Assembly: GCF_004349135.1 (NCBI RefSeq)
Contig: NZ_SMFN01000005.1
Coordinates: 1-64,000 of the forward strand
DNA from: Flavobacterium sandaracinum
GTDB taxonomy: Bacteria; Bacteroidota; Bacteroidia; Flavobacteriales; Flavobacteriaceae
Length of the DNA stretch: 64,000 bases
Reading direction: 5' to 3'
How positions within the stretch are numbered: position 1 is the first letter of the stretch; each line of letters starts with the position of its first letter. The position numbers and the translations under genes are program-made. Shown here one piece after another: positions 47,995 to 58,191 of this stretch. The notes beneath the pieces were generated by a model. It searched no databases. It had not been told where the DNA came from and saw only the letters and a program-made list of their open reading frames with translations.

Positions 47995-49145
47995 TATTCT
48001 ATAATTTTACGTGGAATTGCTTTAGAAATCCGAGTTAATAATTCGTAATTAAGTTGGTTGCTGAAGTCACTGAAAGAAGCGACAGAAACAGATAGCTCTT
48101 TTTGAGTGCCGATAAGTACCACTTCATCTTCTTTTTTTGCCATCTCAATGTCAGTAATGTCGACAGTCATCATGTTCATGTTTACGGAACCCACTACAAC
48201 ACAACGTTGCCCATGGATAAGAACACGACCTTGATTGCTCAATGAGCGACTGTATCCATGACAGTAGCCAATAGGGATGACGGCAATTTTCATTTTCCTT
48301 TTAGCCATAAAACTAGTTCCATACCCAATGAAATCACCAATATTGACTTTTTTTATACTCATGATAGTACTTTTCCAACTGATGACGCGCTGGAGCGGAT
48401 CAATTTTATTCTTTTTAGAGTTTAAATAGGTCACAAATACCTCTGGACTGGACCACAATCCGTATTGCATTATTCCGATCCGTACCATATCCATTCTGGT
48501 TTGCGGAAACATTATAGATGCTGCAGAACAAGCAGAATGTCTGATTTGTGGCTTCAGGTCATTTTTACAGAAAAAGGCATAAATTTCTTCAAACTTCTTG
48601 ATTTGTTGATCTACCCTGTAATAATTGGCTATACTTTCAGCACCCGCATAATGCGTGCAAAGCCCTTTGAAAGTAAAATGTTGATCTTCTTTTTTTAAAA
48701 AGGCAATCACCGCATTGAGTTCACTTTTATCAAAACCGGTTCGGTTCATTCCGGTTTCAACTTCAATATGTAAAATCGCTTTTTTATCCAGTTTTTTAGC
48801 GGTTTTCATAGCTTTCGTCAATCGACTTTTATCAAAAACAAAAAATTCGACATCATTTTGGATTACCCATTCCATATCTTCATCCTGAACAAGTCCCATA
48901 ACCATAATAGTTGCTTTATTCTTTAATGTGCTTTTTACAACTTTAGCTTCCTGAACATCAAAAACAGAAAAATGAGTTACGCCACATTGAAAAGCCATAG
49001 AAACAAATTCCTGTACTCCGTGACCATACGCGTTTCCTTTTACTACAGAGGAAACCAATACTTTTTTTCCGAAAGTCTTTTTCAGAAAATCGATATTGTT
49101 CTGATACGCGGAGCGATTAAGCTCTATGAGTGAATTAGTGTGCAT
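47994..49145 (-). CDS. alr: Alanine racemase-family enzyme
   Basis: A 383-residue fold-III PLP enzyme with Lys36 in SVVKGNAYGHG, FIGYGTSFMAKRKM, and GYCHGYSRSLSN in place of the usual GYADGYPR. In the alanine racemase family that helical segment carries the substrate-side tyrosine. It is probably an alanine racemase, but its company (a second racemase, an amidase and a symporter) allows other L/D-amino acids. I chose ATG 49145 (MHTNSLIELN), which overlaps the amidase end by 11 bases; the longer frame from 49214 is inside that gene. Confidence 0.85.
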   Translation of the reverse strand: MHTNSLIELNRSAYQNNIDFLKKTFGKKVLVSSVVKGNAYGHGVQEFVSMAFQCGVTHFSVFDVQEAKVVKSTLKNKATIMVMGLVQDEDMEWVIQNDVEFFVFDKSRLTKAMKTAKKLDKKAILHIEVETGMNRTGFDKSELNAVIAFLKKEDQHFTFKGLCTHYAGAESIANYYRVDQQIKKFEEIYAFFCKNDLKPQIRHSACSAASIMFPQTRMDMVRIGIMQYGLWSSPEVFVTYLNSKKNKIDPLQRVISWKSTIMSIKKVNIGDFIGYGTSFMAKRKMKIAVIPIGYCHGYSRSLSNQGRVLIHGQRCVVVGSVNMNMMTVDITDIEMAKKEDEVVLIGTQKELSVSVASFSDFSNQLNYELLTRISKAIPRKIIE

Positions 49146-50277
49146 TTGTAATTTGTTTACTAATTTGATGAAAAACGGATACTCCAGTTGTAATAATTTC
49201 ATCTGGAAAATCATAATCAGGATTGTGCAAAGCAGCAGTGTTTATTCCTGCACCGAGTCCAAACATGGCTCCGGGATAGTGTTGTGTGAACAAACCAAAA
49301 TCTTCGCCCCAAGTAAATGGTTTGTCTTTTTCAAGCAAGTCAAAACCATTTATAGTTGCTGCTTTTTTGATGAATGTCACAGCAGTTTTGTCATTTTCAT
49401 TGGCTTGAAAACCTTGTGTCCAACTTGTTTTGCAAGTTAATTTATGTTTTTTTGCAATTGATTGGGCTAAATTTTCTAAAGTGAGTTCAATCCTTCTCAT
49501 TTGCGAATTGCTGTCACTCCGCACTGTAAAATGAATTTCTCCTGCGCCCGCAGAAACGCCATAGGCTTTCGAACCCATTTTGGTATAAATAGCAGTAATC
49601 AAGCAATAGTTTTCTTTGGTAATATCGGATTGAATAATGGTGTTAAATTCCGAAATTATTGCGGCTATGGCTAATGCAGGATTTATTCCTTTTCCGGGTT
49701 CGCCTGCATGGGAAGTCTTGCCTTTTAATTTGATAATTATACTATTGACAGCGCAGCTAAAAGTTTCGTTTTTAACTACAATTTGATGCATTGGAAAACC
49801 TGGTAAATTATGAAGCGCAAAGACGTAATCAGGTTGGATAGAAGCAAACTTGGTATCCAATAATACTTTTTGAGCACCACTACCATCTTCCTCAGCAGGT
49901 TGAAATAACAAAATAACAGTTCCTGATTCCGGTTTATTATGATACAATTCAGCAGCTAAACCACAAAGAATAGCCATGTGACCATCGTGACCGCATTTGT
50001 GTGAAACACCATTATTTAGGGAACGATGTCCGAAAACATTAGTTTCTTCAATTGGCAAAGCATCGAGTTCACATCGGAATAATACTGTTTTTCCGGTTTT
50101 TTTACCTTTGTAAATCGCAATCAGGCCAGTTTTTCCTATTTCCGTAATTACTTCATCAGGAGGATAATTTTCAAGAAAAGAAAGGACTCGTTTTGCCGTG
50201 TGAATTTCTTCTCCTGAAACCTCAGGATGTTGGTGTAATTCCTTTCGTAAAAGAATGAGTGCGTTTGAGTTTTCCAT
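49135..50277 (-). CDS. M20-family amidohydrolase (N-acyl-amino acid deacylase type)
   Basis: A 380-residue metallopeptidase of the M20D group: RKELHQHPEVSGEE at the start, CGHDGHMAI (metal-binding His), FQPAEEDGSGAQ (catalytic Glu). These remove acyl groups from amino acids or hydrolyse dipeptides, and need two metals. No signal peptide, so cytoplasmic. Overlaps the alr start by 11 bases. Preceded six bases upstream by a GNAT acetyltransferase, so acylation and deacylation are both encoded in the operon. Confidence 0.9.
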   Translation of the reverse strand: MENSNALILLRKELHQHPEVSGEEIHTAKRVLSFLENYPPDEVITEIGKTGLIAIYKGKKTGKTVLFRCELDALPIEETNVFGHRSLNNGVSHKCGHDGHMAILCGLAAELYHNKPESGTVILLFQPAEEDGSGAQKVLLDTKFASIQPDYVFALHNLPGFPMHQIVVKNETFSCAVNSIIIKLKGKTSHAGEPGKGINPALAIAAIISEFNTIIQSDITKENYCLITAIYTKMGSKAYGVSAGAGEIHFTVRSDSNSQMRRIELTLENLAQSIAKKHKLTCKTSWTQGFQANENDKTAVTFIKKAATINGFDLLEKDKPFTWGEDFGLFTQHYPGAMFGLGAGINTAALHNPDYDFPDEIITTGVSVFHQISKQITNAH

Positions 50278-50283
50278 TTTGGT

Positions 50284-50718
50284 CTATTTTATGAGACGCA
50301 TTTCTAAGTATTTGTTGGTAAAACCTAATTTTTCATATAATTTTTTAGCCGGATTATCAGGTTCTACATGTAGCGCAATATTTCCTTCAGCGATCGATAT
50401 GGCTTTTTGCATTAATTGTTTTCCAAAACCTTTTCCGCGTTGACTGTTGTCTACGGCGATATACACTAAAATATTTTCGGGAATAAAATCTTTCATTCCC
50501 GTGTTGTTTAAGATCACAACACCTACAATTTTTTGTTCTTCGATACCAACTATGATGTTTCCTCCTTTACTGGGATTCATTACATAATCCATACATTTTG
50601 TGATGTCCGCAACGGTATCGCCGTATTGTTCTAAATGAGCATAAAGAAATAAGGCTATAATTGGGTTGGTATAAACGGTATCTTCTCCAGTTGTGGCATT
50701 AATTTGTTTGAATTCCAT
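50284..50718 (-). CDS. GNAT-family N-acetyltransferase
   Basis: A 144-residue acetyltransferase with the acetyl-CoA motif DNSQRGKGFGKQLMQKA and the LHVEPDNPAKKLYEKLGF end. It transfers acetyl to an amine, probably an amino acid in this operon. Overlaps the symporter stop by 20 bases. Confidence 0.88.
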   Translation of the reverse strand: MEFKQINATTGEDTVYTNPIIALFLYAHLEQYGDTVADITKCMDYVMNPSKGGNIIVGIEEQKIVGVVILNNTGMKDFIPENILVYIAVDNSQRGKGFGKQLMQKAISIAEGNIALHVEPDNPAKKLYEKLGFTNKYLEMRLIK

Positions 50719-52171
50719 TTTGTCTTTCTTTTTTGTTATTGTAATAAATTGATATTGTGACGAATAAAATAAGTGAAATACTTATTCCGTAAAGGTTTGC
50801 GTCTAAGTGTTCCGGTAGTTTTATTCCTAAAGGAAGTTTGTTCTCTGTGACGATTAGCAGGATTGTGGTGGCACCGCCAAAAAGCATGCTCCAAAAAGCA
50901 GCTGTTGGATGGCTTTTTTTCCAAAATAAAGCGCCTATTACTGGAACGAATAATCCTGAAACCATGAAAGCGTAGGAGTACAGCATTAGTTCTAGTACAT
51001 TTTGCATTTGGGACGCAATTAAAATGGCAAGAAAACCAACGATTAAGGTGACCATTTGTGAAAGTCGAAGCTCTTTTTTATGACTTAATTCTTTTTTTGA
51101 AAACTTAGCAATAATATCAGTAACAATATTTCCTGATGCCGCCATTAAACAACTATCTGCAGTAGAAAGTATTGCCGAAAAGTAGGAGGAAAGCATCAAT
51201 CCCATTAATCCTACAGGCAATATGGTGGCCAGTAAAATAGGCAATCCCATTTCGCTGTCCATATTGGCTGCATCAGTAATGCCATCAAACATTCCTTTTG
51301 TTGCCGCCACTTTTGCCAGCATTCCCAGAATTACTCCCATAAATGCCATTATTGGCCATTCAAAAACCCCGGCAATCATCCATGCTTTTTTCGCTTCTTT
51401 TTCGCCTTTGCTGGCATAAATCCGTTGGTACAAAGTCATTCCTACAAACCAAATGGGAATAATGGTTATGGACCAGTTTAGAATCTGATACCATTTCACA
51501 TTAGTCAGCGAGAGATATTCAGGTGCTAAGGTGGTTTTGATCGCATCATAACCTCCTACGGCAGTATAGGCAATAGGAATTCCTATGAATACTAACCCTC
51601 CAATTAAGATTAACCATTGGATCGTATCGGTATAAATGACGGCTTTTAATCCTCCAATAGCGGTATAAATTACTGCGATTAGGCCCATGACAATTAATGC
51701 AGTTTGTAAATCAAGTCCTTTTATGGTTGCCGAAGCTAATTTGGCTCCAGCCAAAACCTGAGAACTCGTAAATCCGATATATCCAATAGCAGAAATAATT
51801 CCGGCCAGCAGCGCCACTTTAGCGTTATAGAAATGATTAAATATTTGCGGAAAAGTAAAAAACTTGTATTTGTGTCCTAATGCGCTTACTTTTGGAATAA
51901 GAAAAACGGCACTCAACCAAGCGCCTAGAAGTCCGGTGAAAAGCATCCAAGAACCAGATATTCCCATTGTAAAACCAAGTCCGCCTAATCCTATTGAGAA
52001 TCCACCGCCAACATCAGTGGCAACAACGGATAAACCAATGTGCCAGCTGCTCATATTTCTGCCACTTACGTAGAAATCTTCAGCAGTTTTATTTTTGTTA
52101 AAAAAGTAAACACCAACGCCTAACATTGCTAACATATAAACAACAAAGATTGCATAATCTATTATGTGCAT
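50699..52171 (-). CDS. Sodium:solute symporter (SSS family)
   Basis: A 490-residue membrane protein with about 13 helices. The family markers are YVSGRNMSSWHIGLS near the N terminus and ATDVGGGFSIGLGGLG. SSS carriers bring in sugars, proline, pantothenate or other amino acids with Na+. Here it heads the operon symporter, GNAT, M20 amidase, Alr, Orr-like, so it most likely imports an amino acid, N-acyl-amino acid or small peptide that the rest of the operon processes. Confidence 0.9.
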   Translation of the reverse strand: MHIIDYAIFVVYMLAMLGVGVYFFNKNKTAEDFYVSGRNMSSWHIGLSVVATDVGGGFSIGLGGLGFTMGISGSWMLFTGLLGAWLSAVFLIPKVSALGHKYKFFTFPQIFNHFYNAKVALLAGIISAIGYIGFTSSQVLAGAKLASATIKGLDLQTALIVMGLIAVIYTAIGGLKAVIYTDTIQWLILIGGLVFIGIPIAYTAVGGYDAIKTTLAPEYLSLTNVKWYQILNWSITIIPIWFVGMTLYQRIYASKGEKEAKKAWMIAGVFEWPIMAFMGVILGMLAKVAATKGMFDGITDAANMDSEMGLPILLATILPVGLMGLMLSSYFSAILSTADSCLMAASGNIVTDIIAKFSKKELSHKKELRLSQMVTLIVGFLAILIASQMQNVLELMLYSYAFMVSGLFVPVIGALFWKKSHPTAAFWSMLFGGATTILLIVTENKLPLGIKLPEHLDANLYGISISLILFVTISIYYNNKKERQNGIQTN

Positions 52172-52671
52172 ATTCTTAATTTTCGATTATTTAATAGCCT
52201 GAAAATGGAATTTTTCCAAAAGGCAAAAGATGCAGTAAGCTGCAAAAAAAAGATGATTTTTCAGAATAATATCTGAAATAAGGGATCTTAGATATAGGCA
52301 TTAAAGTCAAAAAAAAAGACTTAAATAACCTCGAAATAAAATTTCGTATTTTACAAATATAAGGCGAATTATCTGAAAAAAGCTCTTAAAATGGGTAAAA
52401 TGTGCTTTTTGTATGTAAAATCGCTTGTTTTGTGTGTAAATAGTCAAAGTGATTTGGTTTTTGTCAAAGTTTTATTCAATGCAGAAAAAGACAGATTTGA
52501 AGGTGTAATTGAATTGTTTTTAGAATGATTTTTTCAAAAAAAATAAGCTATTGAAATAGCGTTGATGTTTATTTAAACTTTCTAAATAGGAGTTTTAAAA
52601 AAGATAAAATAAGGATATTTTATTCAAAAGAGATTTTTTATCTTTAGAAACTATTTTAATTCAAAAAATTC
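52172..52671. other. Divergent intergenic region between symporter operon and S15-type hydrolase
   Basis: 500 AT-rich bases without a gene. TATCTTTA at 52638-52645 could be a weak -7 element of the hydrolase gene. Nothing else stands out. Confidence 0.4.
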
Positions 52672-54522
52672 ATGAAAAAACTACTCAGTATTTCGCTTTT
52701 TTTTATTGGAGCACTATTATTTGCCCAAGACAATAAAGCAACAAATTATGTTTCGGATAATTATACTAAAAAAGAAGTGCACATCAAGATGCGCGATGGT
52801 GCAGAATTATTTACTGCTATTTACACTCCCAAAGATGTTTCTAAAAAATATCCGATTATAATGCAAAGAACGCCTTATAATTCTGGTCCATATGGAGAAG
52901 GTCAGTTCAAAAGAAGTATTTCTCCAAGCGAGACAATGATGAAAGAAGGTTATATTGTGGTCTATCAAGATGTTCGTGGTAGGTTTATGAGTGATGGATT
53001 ATACGATAATATGCGTGGTTTTATTCCAAATAAAAAAGGAAGGACAGCTACCGATGAAGCATCGGATACGTATGATACGATAGATTGGTTGGTGAAAAAT
53101 GTGGCAAATAACAACGGAAATGTTGGAACTTGGGGGATTTCATATCCTGGATTTTACGCAACATATTCTTTGTTGAGTAATCATCCAGCTTTGAAAGCGG
53201 TTTCGCCTCAAGCGTGTATTGCCGATTTCTTTTTTGATGATTTTCATCATAATGGAGCATATTTGTTGAGCTATTGGAAAGTAACGCCATTATTTGGGCC
53301 ACAAAAAACAAAGCGTACTACAGAGCCTTGGTATAAATTTACAAATACAGGAACAAATGATGATTATCAGTTTTTCTTGGATGCAGGTCCTTTGTCAAAT
53401 TTGGATAAATATTATGGTAAAGAGAATGAATTTTGGCAGCAGCTTAAAGATCATTCCAGTTATGATGATTTTTGGCAAAAACGTGGCATTTTACAACATT
53501 TAAAAAATATAAAACCAGCGGTTATGACAGTAGGAGGTTGGTTTGATGCCGAAGATTTATATGGACCTTTGAATACCTACAGTACGATAGAAAAGAGTAG
53601 TAAAAACTACAACATCATCGTTATGGGACCATGGAGTCACGGCGATTGGGCTAGAAATTCAGCAAAACAAGTGATTGGTAATATTAATTTTGGAGATAGT
53701 ATTTCTGGTTATTATCAAAAAAATATCGAAGCTAATTTCTTCCGTCATTTCTTGAAAAATAATGGAAAAGGTGAAAATAAATTACCGGAAGCGTATGTTT
53801 TTGATACGGGTAGAAAAGAGTGGAAAACCTATGAAACTTGGCCACCTAAGAATACAGAGAAACAAGATTTCTTTTTGCAAGGAAGTCAATTGACAAAAAT
53901 GGCAAAGCGAAATATCTCTTTTGAAGAATTCATCAGTGATCCTAAGAAACCGGTTCCTTATTCTGAAGACATTAAACAAGCAGGGCTTACGCCAAGGAAA
54001 TATATGACAGATGATCAGCGTTTTGCTGCTCGACGTCCAGATGTTATTGTTTTTGAAACAGAAGTATTGGCCGATGATACCACATTAGCAGGAGAAATAT
54101 TGGCTAAATTACAAGTTTCAACAACAGGAACGGATGCCGATTGGATTGTGAAAGTGGTGGACGTTTTTCCTAACGATGAACCAGAGACGAAAGATGTGGC
54201 TCCTTATTTGAAAATGAGCAATTACCACATGATGGTCCGCAGTGAAGTAATGCGAGGTCGTTTTAGAAACAGTTTTTCAAAACCAGAAGCTTTTGTTGCC
54301 AATGAGAAAACAGCAGTAAATATTAAGTTGCAAGATGTTTTTCATACGTTCAAAAAAGGGCATAAAATCCAGATTCAGGTTCAAAGTACTTGGTTTCCGT
54401 TTATTGATTTGAATCCGCAAACGTTTGTTGATAATATATTTTATGCTAAACCAGAGGATTTCCAAAAACAAACACATAGAATATATAACGACTCTAAAAT
54501 TGAGTTTACAATATTAAAATAA
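52672..54522 (+). CDS. Exported CocE/NonD-type (S15) alpha/beta-hydrolase
   Basis: A 616-residue secreted enzyme: signal peptide (FFIGALLFAQ), then the X-Pro dipeptidyl-peptidase-like fold. Ser157 in WGISYPG is the nucleophile, with GGWFDAEDLYGPL and MGPWSHGDWA carrying the acid and base. A C-terminal jelly roll (about 460-615) completes the CocE/glutaryl-7-ACA acylase layout. Related enzymes hydrolyse acyl or peptide bonds in the periplasm; the natural substrate is unknown. Monocistronic. Confidence 0.9.
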   Translation: MKKLLSISLFFIGALLFAQDNKATNYVSDNYTKKEVHIKMRDGAELFTAIYTPKDVSKKYPIIMQRTPYNSGPYGEGQFKRSISPSETMMKEGYIVVYQDVRGRFMSDGLYDNMRGFIPNKKGRTATDEASDTYDTIDWLVKNVANNNGNVGTWGISYPGFYATYSLLSNHPALKAVSPQACIADFFFDDFHHNGAYLLSYWKVTPLFGPQKTKRTTEPWYKFTNTGTNDDYQFFLDAGPLSNLDKYYGKENEFWQQLKDHSSYDDFWQKRGILQHLKNIKPAVMTVGGWFDAEDLYGPLNTYSTIEKSSKNYNIIVMGPWSHGDWARNSAKQVIGNINFGDSISGYYQKNIEANFFRHFLKNNGKGENKLPEAYVFDTGRKEWKTYETWPPKNTEKQDFFLQGSQLTKMAKRNISFEEFISDPKKPVPYSEDIKQAGLTPRKYMTDDQRFAARRPDVIVFETEVLADDTTLAGEILAKLQVSTTGTDADWIVKVVDVFPNDEPETKDVAPYLKMSNYHMMVRSEVMRGRFRNSFSKPEAFVANEKTAVNIKLQDVFHTFKKGHKIQIQVQSTWFPFIDLNPQTFVDNIFYAKPEDFQKQTHRIYNDSKIEFTILK

Positions 54523-54570
54523 GATGGTAATCTGGTTCTGTGCTAAAAAAGCATTCCACTATACTAAAAG

Positions 54571-54613
54571 CAAAATCCCAATCTTTTTCTTTAAGATTGG
54601 GATTTTGTTTTTA
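54571..54613 (+). terminator. Rho-independent terminator of the CocE-like gene
   Basis: AAAATCCCAATCTT pairs with AAGATTGGGATTTT, followed by T-rich sequence. Confidence 0.9.
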
Positions 54614-54726
54614 AATGACAGAGACTAAAATTAATCTAGTAAATTCGGTTTTGAAAGATAGTTTTTCTTCTCTAAATAAATTGGCAGACAGCACTAAATC
54701 ATTAATATATAAATGAGTTTAGTGCA

Positions 54727-54759
54727 AAAAAAAACACTCTGAATTTCAGAGTGTTTTTT
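54727..54759 (-). terminator. Rho-independent terminator of amt
   Basis: CACTCTGA and TCAGAGTG form a stem at 54735-54753 with A and T runs on both sides. It lies 22 bases after the amt stop and could work from both strands. Confidence 0.88.
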
Positions 54760-54780
54760 AGATTTTATTTAAAAATCGAT

Positions 54781-56097
54781 TTATAAAAACTCACCATGTT
54801 GAGAAATATCCAAACCTAATTCTTCTTTTTCTTCACTTACACGAAGTGGAGTAATTTTGTTTACAATAAAGAAAAGGAAATAAGACATTGAAAATGCAAA
54901 CACTGAAACCACAACTAATGCTGTTAATTGGTTTAAGAATAGTGTAGCATCGCCAAAAATTAGTCCTTGATTATCTCCTACAACAGAGTTGATTGATTTT
55001 GAAGCGAATACGCCCGTTAGAAGCATACCAACCATTCCACCTACACCGTGGCAAGCGAAAACGTCTAAAGCATCATCAATTTTTCCTTTGTGGAAACTTC
55101 TAACCACTATATTACTCACAATACTGGCAAAAATTCCGATGAACAAAGCATGAGGAATACTAACAAAACCTGCGGCAGGAGTAATCGCTACTAAACCTAC
55201 AACTACACCTATACAAGCTCCCATTGCAGAAAGTTTGTGACCGAGAATTTTATCAAGAAATACCCAAGCCATTCCAGCGGCAGCGGCAGCAACAGTAGTC
55301 GTACCAAGTGCTTGAACTGCTAGGCCATTAGAACCTAATGCTGAACCTGCGTTGAAACCAAACCATCCAAACCACAATAAACCAGTTCCTAATAACACAT
55401 ACGTAATACGTGCCGGATTAACTTTTTGTCCTTTTCTTCTTCCTAAGAAAATGGCTCCTGCCAATGCTGCCCATCCAGCACTCATGTGAACTACTGTTCC
55501 ACCGGCAAAATCCAATACTCCCATTTTAAAGAAAATACCATCTGGATGCCAAGTCATGTGTGCTAGTGGTGTATAAACAAGTAATATAAATAAAACCATA
55601 AATAGTAAGTATGCCCAAAAACGAATTCTTTCAGCGAAAGCTCCTGTGATTAAGGCAGGTGTAATTATTGCAAATTTTGCTTGGAACAAAGCAAACAGCA
55701 TAAATGGAATTGTAGGAGCTAGACTCCAAGCTGTATCAGTACCTACGCCTTGAAAGAATAAATTCGGGATTGGATTTCCTATAACGCCACCAATCGTTGG
55801 TCCAAATGATAATCCGAAAGCGATTACAACCCATAATACGGTTACAATTATCATAGCCATAAAACTTTGAAGCATGGTACTGATTACATTTTTCTTACCT
55901 ACCATTCCACCGTAAAAGAAACCTAAACCAGGAGTCATGATTAATACAAGTGCTGTAGCAACAATCATCCAAGCGGTATCGCCGGTGTCAAATTTGACAG
56001 CTTCAGCAGGCGCAGGGCTGTCTATTAGAAAATAATTTGAAAAAAGGGTTACTACCAAAATGGTGATCAATAATACACTTAAAATAATTTTTCGCAT
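54781..56097 (-). CDS. amt: Ammonium transporter
   Basis: A 438-residue Amt/Rh channel with an N-terminal signal-like helix and eleven further helices. Conserved segments are GFFYGGMVGKKN, DFAGGTVVHMSAGWAAL (pore His), and DVFACHGVGGMVG (second His). It brings in ammonium under nitrogen limitation. No GlnK/PII gene is next to it, which differs from many bacteria. Ends in a strong hairpin. Confidence 0.97.
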   Translation of the reverse strand: MRKIILSVLLITILVVTLFSNYFLIDSPAPAEAVKFDTGDTAWMIVATALVLIMTPGLGFFYGGMVGKKNVISTMLQSFMAMIIVTVLWVVIAFGLSFGPTIGGVIGNPIPNLFFQGVGTDTAWSLAPTIPFMLFALFQAKFAIITPALITGAFAERIRFWAYLLFMVLFILLVYTPLAHMTWHPDGIFFKMGVLDFAGGTVVHMSAGWAALAGAIFLGRRKGQKVNPARITYVLLGTGLLWFGWFGFNAGSALGSNGLAVQALGTTTVAAAAAGMAWVFLDKILGHKLSAMGACIGVVVGLVAITPAAGFVSIPHALFIGIFASIVSNIVVRSFHKGKIDDALDVFACHGVGGMVGMLLTGVFASKSINSVVGDNQGLIFGDATLFLNQLTALVVVSVFAFSMSYFLFFIVNKITPLRVSEEKEELGLDISQHGEFL

Positions 56098-56364
56098 TGT
56101 TTTTAGTTTTAAATTTCGATAAAAATATAAAAATACTGAATATACCCCCTTAAAAAATCAGTTGAATGTTTAATTTTTATGATTTAAATAATCTACACCC
56201 CTTTTTATTGTAGGTATTATATAATTTAATCTTAATATCTATAATTTGTTAAAATTAGGTTAAAGAAATTTTAGTATAAAGCCCAGTAACGCGTTATTAT
56301 TAGAAAAAAAATCAACTGGATTCTAATTACGGGTTCTCATTTTCAACTAAAAATGGGTTAAACT

Positions 56365-56402
56365 AAAAAAGGCACTAATTGTTTGGATTACAATTAGTGC
56401 CT
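56365..56402 (-). terminator. Rho-independent terminator of the PH-domain gene
   Basis: GGCACTAATTGT pairs with ACAATTAGTGCC at 56371-56401 and is followed on the reverse strand by T residues. The rest of 56098-56364 is AT-rich; I see no gene. Confidence 0.88.
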
Positions 56403-56426
56403 TTCGATGCTGAAAATTATGTTTTT

Positions 56427-56804
56427 TTATTTCAACGTATGTTGACTTAAAATTTTATAGACTTCATTAATATTATTTCCACCTTTTCCAAATTGCTTCA
56501 CAATTGGATTATTATCGTGGTTTAACCAAATTTTTAATTCGGCATCCAAATCTAATATTCCTGCACTTTCTTTAGAGAATTTCTTGATACTAGAATATGG
56601 AATCGACATATAATCAACTTTGCTACCTACCAATTGTTTTTCGACTAGAATCAGCCTTTTATTCGTAAAGATAAACATATCGCGAATGAGCTTATATGCT
56701 TTTTCAATTACCTCACCATCAATTAAGATAGGCTCGAATTCCTTCGAAACATTTTCAATGTTAACTTCAGATGCATTGCCTAAAATGGCGTTAAATAGTC
56801 CCAT
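56427..56804 (-). CDS. Bacterial PH-domain protein (bPH_1 type)
   Basis: A 125-residue protein whose sequence (RDMFIFTNKRLILVEKQLVGSK, then MSIPYSSIKKFSKESAGI) matches the bacterial PH-like fold. Such proteins often form ring oligomers; no activity is established. Begins nine bases after the stop of the exported amidohydrolase and may be co-transcribed. Confidence 0.8.
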   Translation of the reverse strand: MGLFNAILGNASEVNIENVSKEFEPILIDGEVIEKAYKLIRDMFIFTNKRLILVEKQLVGSKVDYMSIPYSSIKKFSKESAGILDLDAELKIWLNHDNNPIVKQFGKGGNNINEVYKILSQHTLK

Positions 56805-56813
56805 GATATTGCT

Positions 56814-58121
56814 TTATTTTTGATTGTATTTAGTCTTGTATCTCTCATTCAGCCTAGTTTGATGCGTTTCTAAACTGATCATTCTACCTTGAATAAAAGC
56901 ATTTGTTAATTTATTGGTTCTCATATCTAAAGCATCACCTTCGGATATAAATAACGTAGCATCTTTTCCTTGCTCCAAGGTACCACACTGCGCATCAATT
57001 CCTAATATTTTTGCAGTATTCGAAGTGATTAATTGTAACGCTTTTTCTTTATCCATTCCGTAAGCAGCGCATGTTCCTGCTAAAAATGGTAAGTTTCTGG
57101 TATTCATCCTTTCATGAGCACCACTATTTTCTAAACCAACCAAAACACCTTTGTCGGATAATAATTTGGCTGCTTTGTATGGCAAATCGATATCATGATC
57201 ATCATTGTCAGGCATGTCATGAACTCTCCTTAATAAGACACCAATATTGTTTTTTTGTAATAATTCAGCAACTTTGTAGGCTTCATAACCACCAACAATA
57301 ACCATTTTCTTAATACCATTTTCTTTGGTAAATTGCACCGCATCTATAATTTGCTTTTCTTCATTGGCATGAATGAATAGCGTTTGGCTTCCGTCATATA
57401 GACCTTTTGTGGATTCTAAAACTAAATTTCTTTCCTTTGAACTTTCACCTAAATAGGCTTTGGCATTAGATAAAAATCCTGATAATTCTAAAATTTGTTT
57501 TGTATAATCTTTATTGGTTTCGATATTTCCAGGTTCAAATCGTGAGCCACCTCTTCTAAAGGTAGTCGGGAAATTTACATGGATTCCGTCATTTTCTTTT
57601 ACCAAAGCATCTGTCCAGTTCCAGGCATCCAATTGAACAATGGAGGAAGATCCAGAGATTGTTCCACCACGTGGCGTGATTTGAGCCATTAAAATACCGT
57701 TGGGTCTCACGGTTTCTATTACTTTTGAATCGGCGGTGTATGCAATAATACTTCTTACATTTGGATTCATAACTCCAATTTCATCTTCATCATCGGATGA
57801 TTTTACAGCATCAATTTCAACAAGTCCCAATGTAGAATTTGGTGCAATAAATCCTGGATAGACATGTTTTCCGCTGGCATCAATCGTTACATCGTATGCT
57901 CCTGCGGCTAGTCGGATTACTGTAGCATCCGCAACCAAAGTGATTTTTCCATCCACAAATCCGATGGCGCTATTTTCAATTATTTCACCATTCCCTAAAT
58001 GCGCTGTTGCATTAAGAATTAAAACAGATTTTAATTGTTTAGCGGCAGGTGTTTGTTGTGCTTTTGCAAGTATTGATATACTACATACTAACGCTAAGAG
58101 ATATATTTTTTTACTAATCAT
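56814..58121 (-). CDS. Exported amidohydrolase-like protein lacking metal ligands
   Basis: A 435-residue protein with a signal peptide (SISILAKAQ) and an amidohydrolase-superfamily barrel. In the place of the metal-binding HxH (PGFIDxHxH) it reads YPGFIAPNSTLGL, and the usual late Asp is replaced (LENSGAHERM). So it looks inactive as a metallohydrolase. It follows the large amidohydrolase by 70 bases and probably forms a complex with it in the periplasm. Confidence 0.82.
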   Translation of the reverse strand: MISKKIYLLALVCSISILAKAQQTPAAKQLKSVLILNATAHLGNGEIIENSAIGFVDGKITLVADATVIRLAAGAYDVTIDASGKHVYPGFIAPNSTLGLVEIDAVKSSDDEDEIGVMNPNVRSIIAYTADSKVIETVRPNGILMAQITPRGGTISGSSSIVQLDAWNWTDALVKENDGIHVNFPTTFRRGGSRFEPGNIETNKDYTKQILELSGFLSNAKAYLGESSKERNLVLESTKGLYDGSQTLFIHANEEKQIIDAVQFTKENGIKKMVIVGGYEAYKVAELLQKNNIGVLLRRVHDMPDNDDHDIDLPYKAAKLLSDKGVLVGLENSGAHERMNTRNLPFLAGTCAAYGMDKEKALQLITSNTAKILGIDAQCGTLEQGKDATLFISEGDALDMRTNKLTNAFIQGRMISLETHQTRLNERYKTKYNQK

Positions 58122-58191
58122 ATTTATACGTTTTTTAAAATTGCTTTGCTTTTTTATAAAAGCTCGGTTTTTTGAAATTCAAATTACTCCG

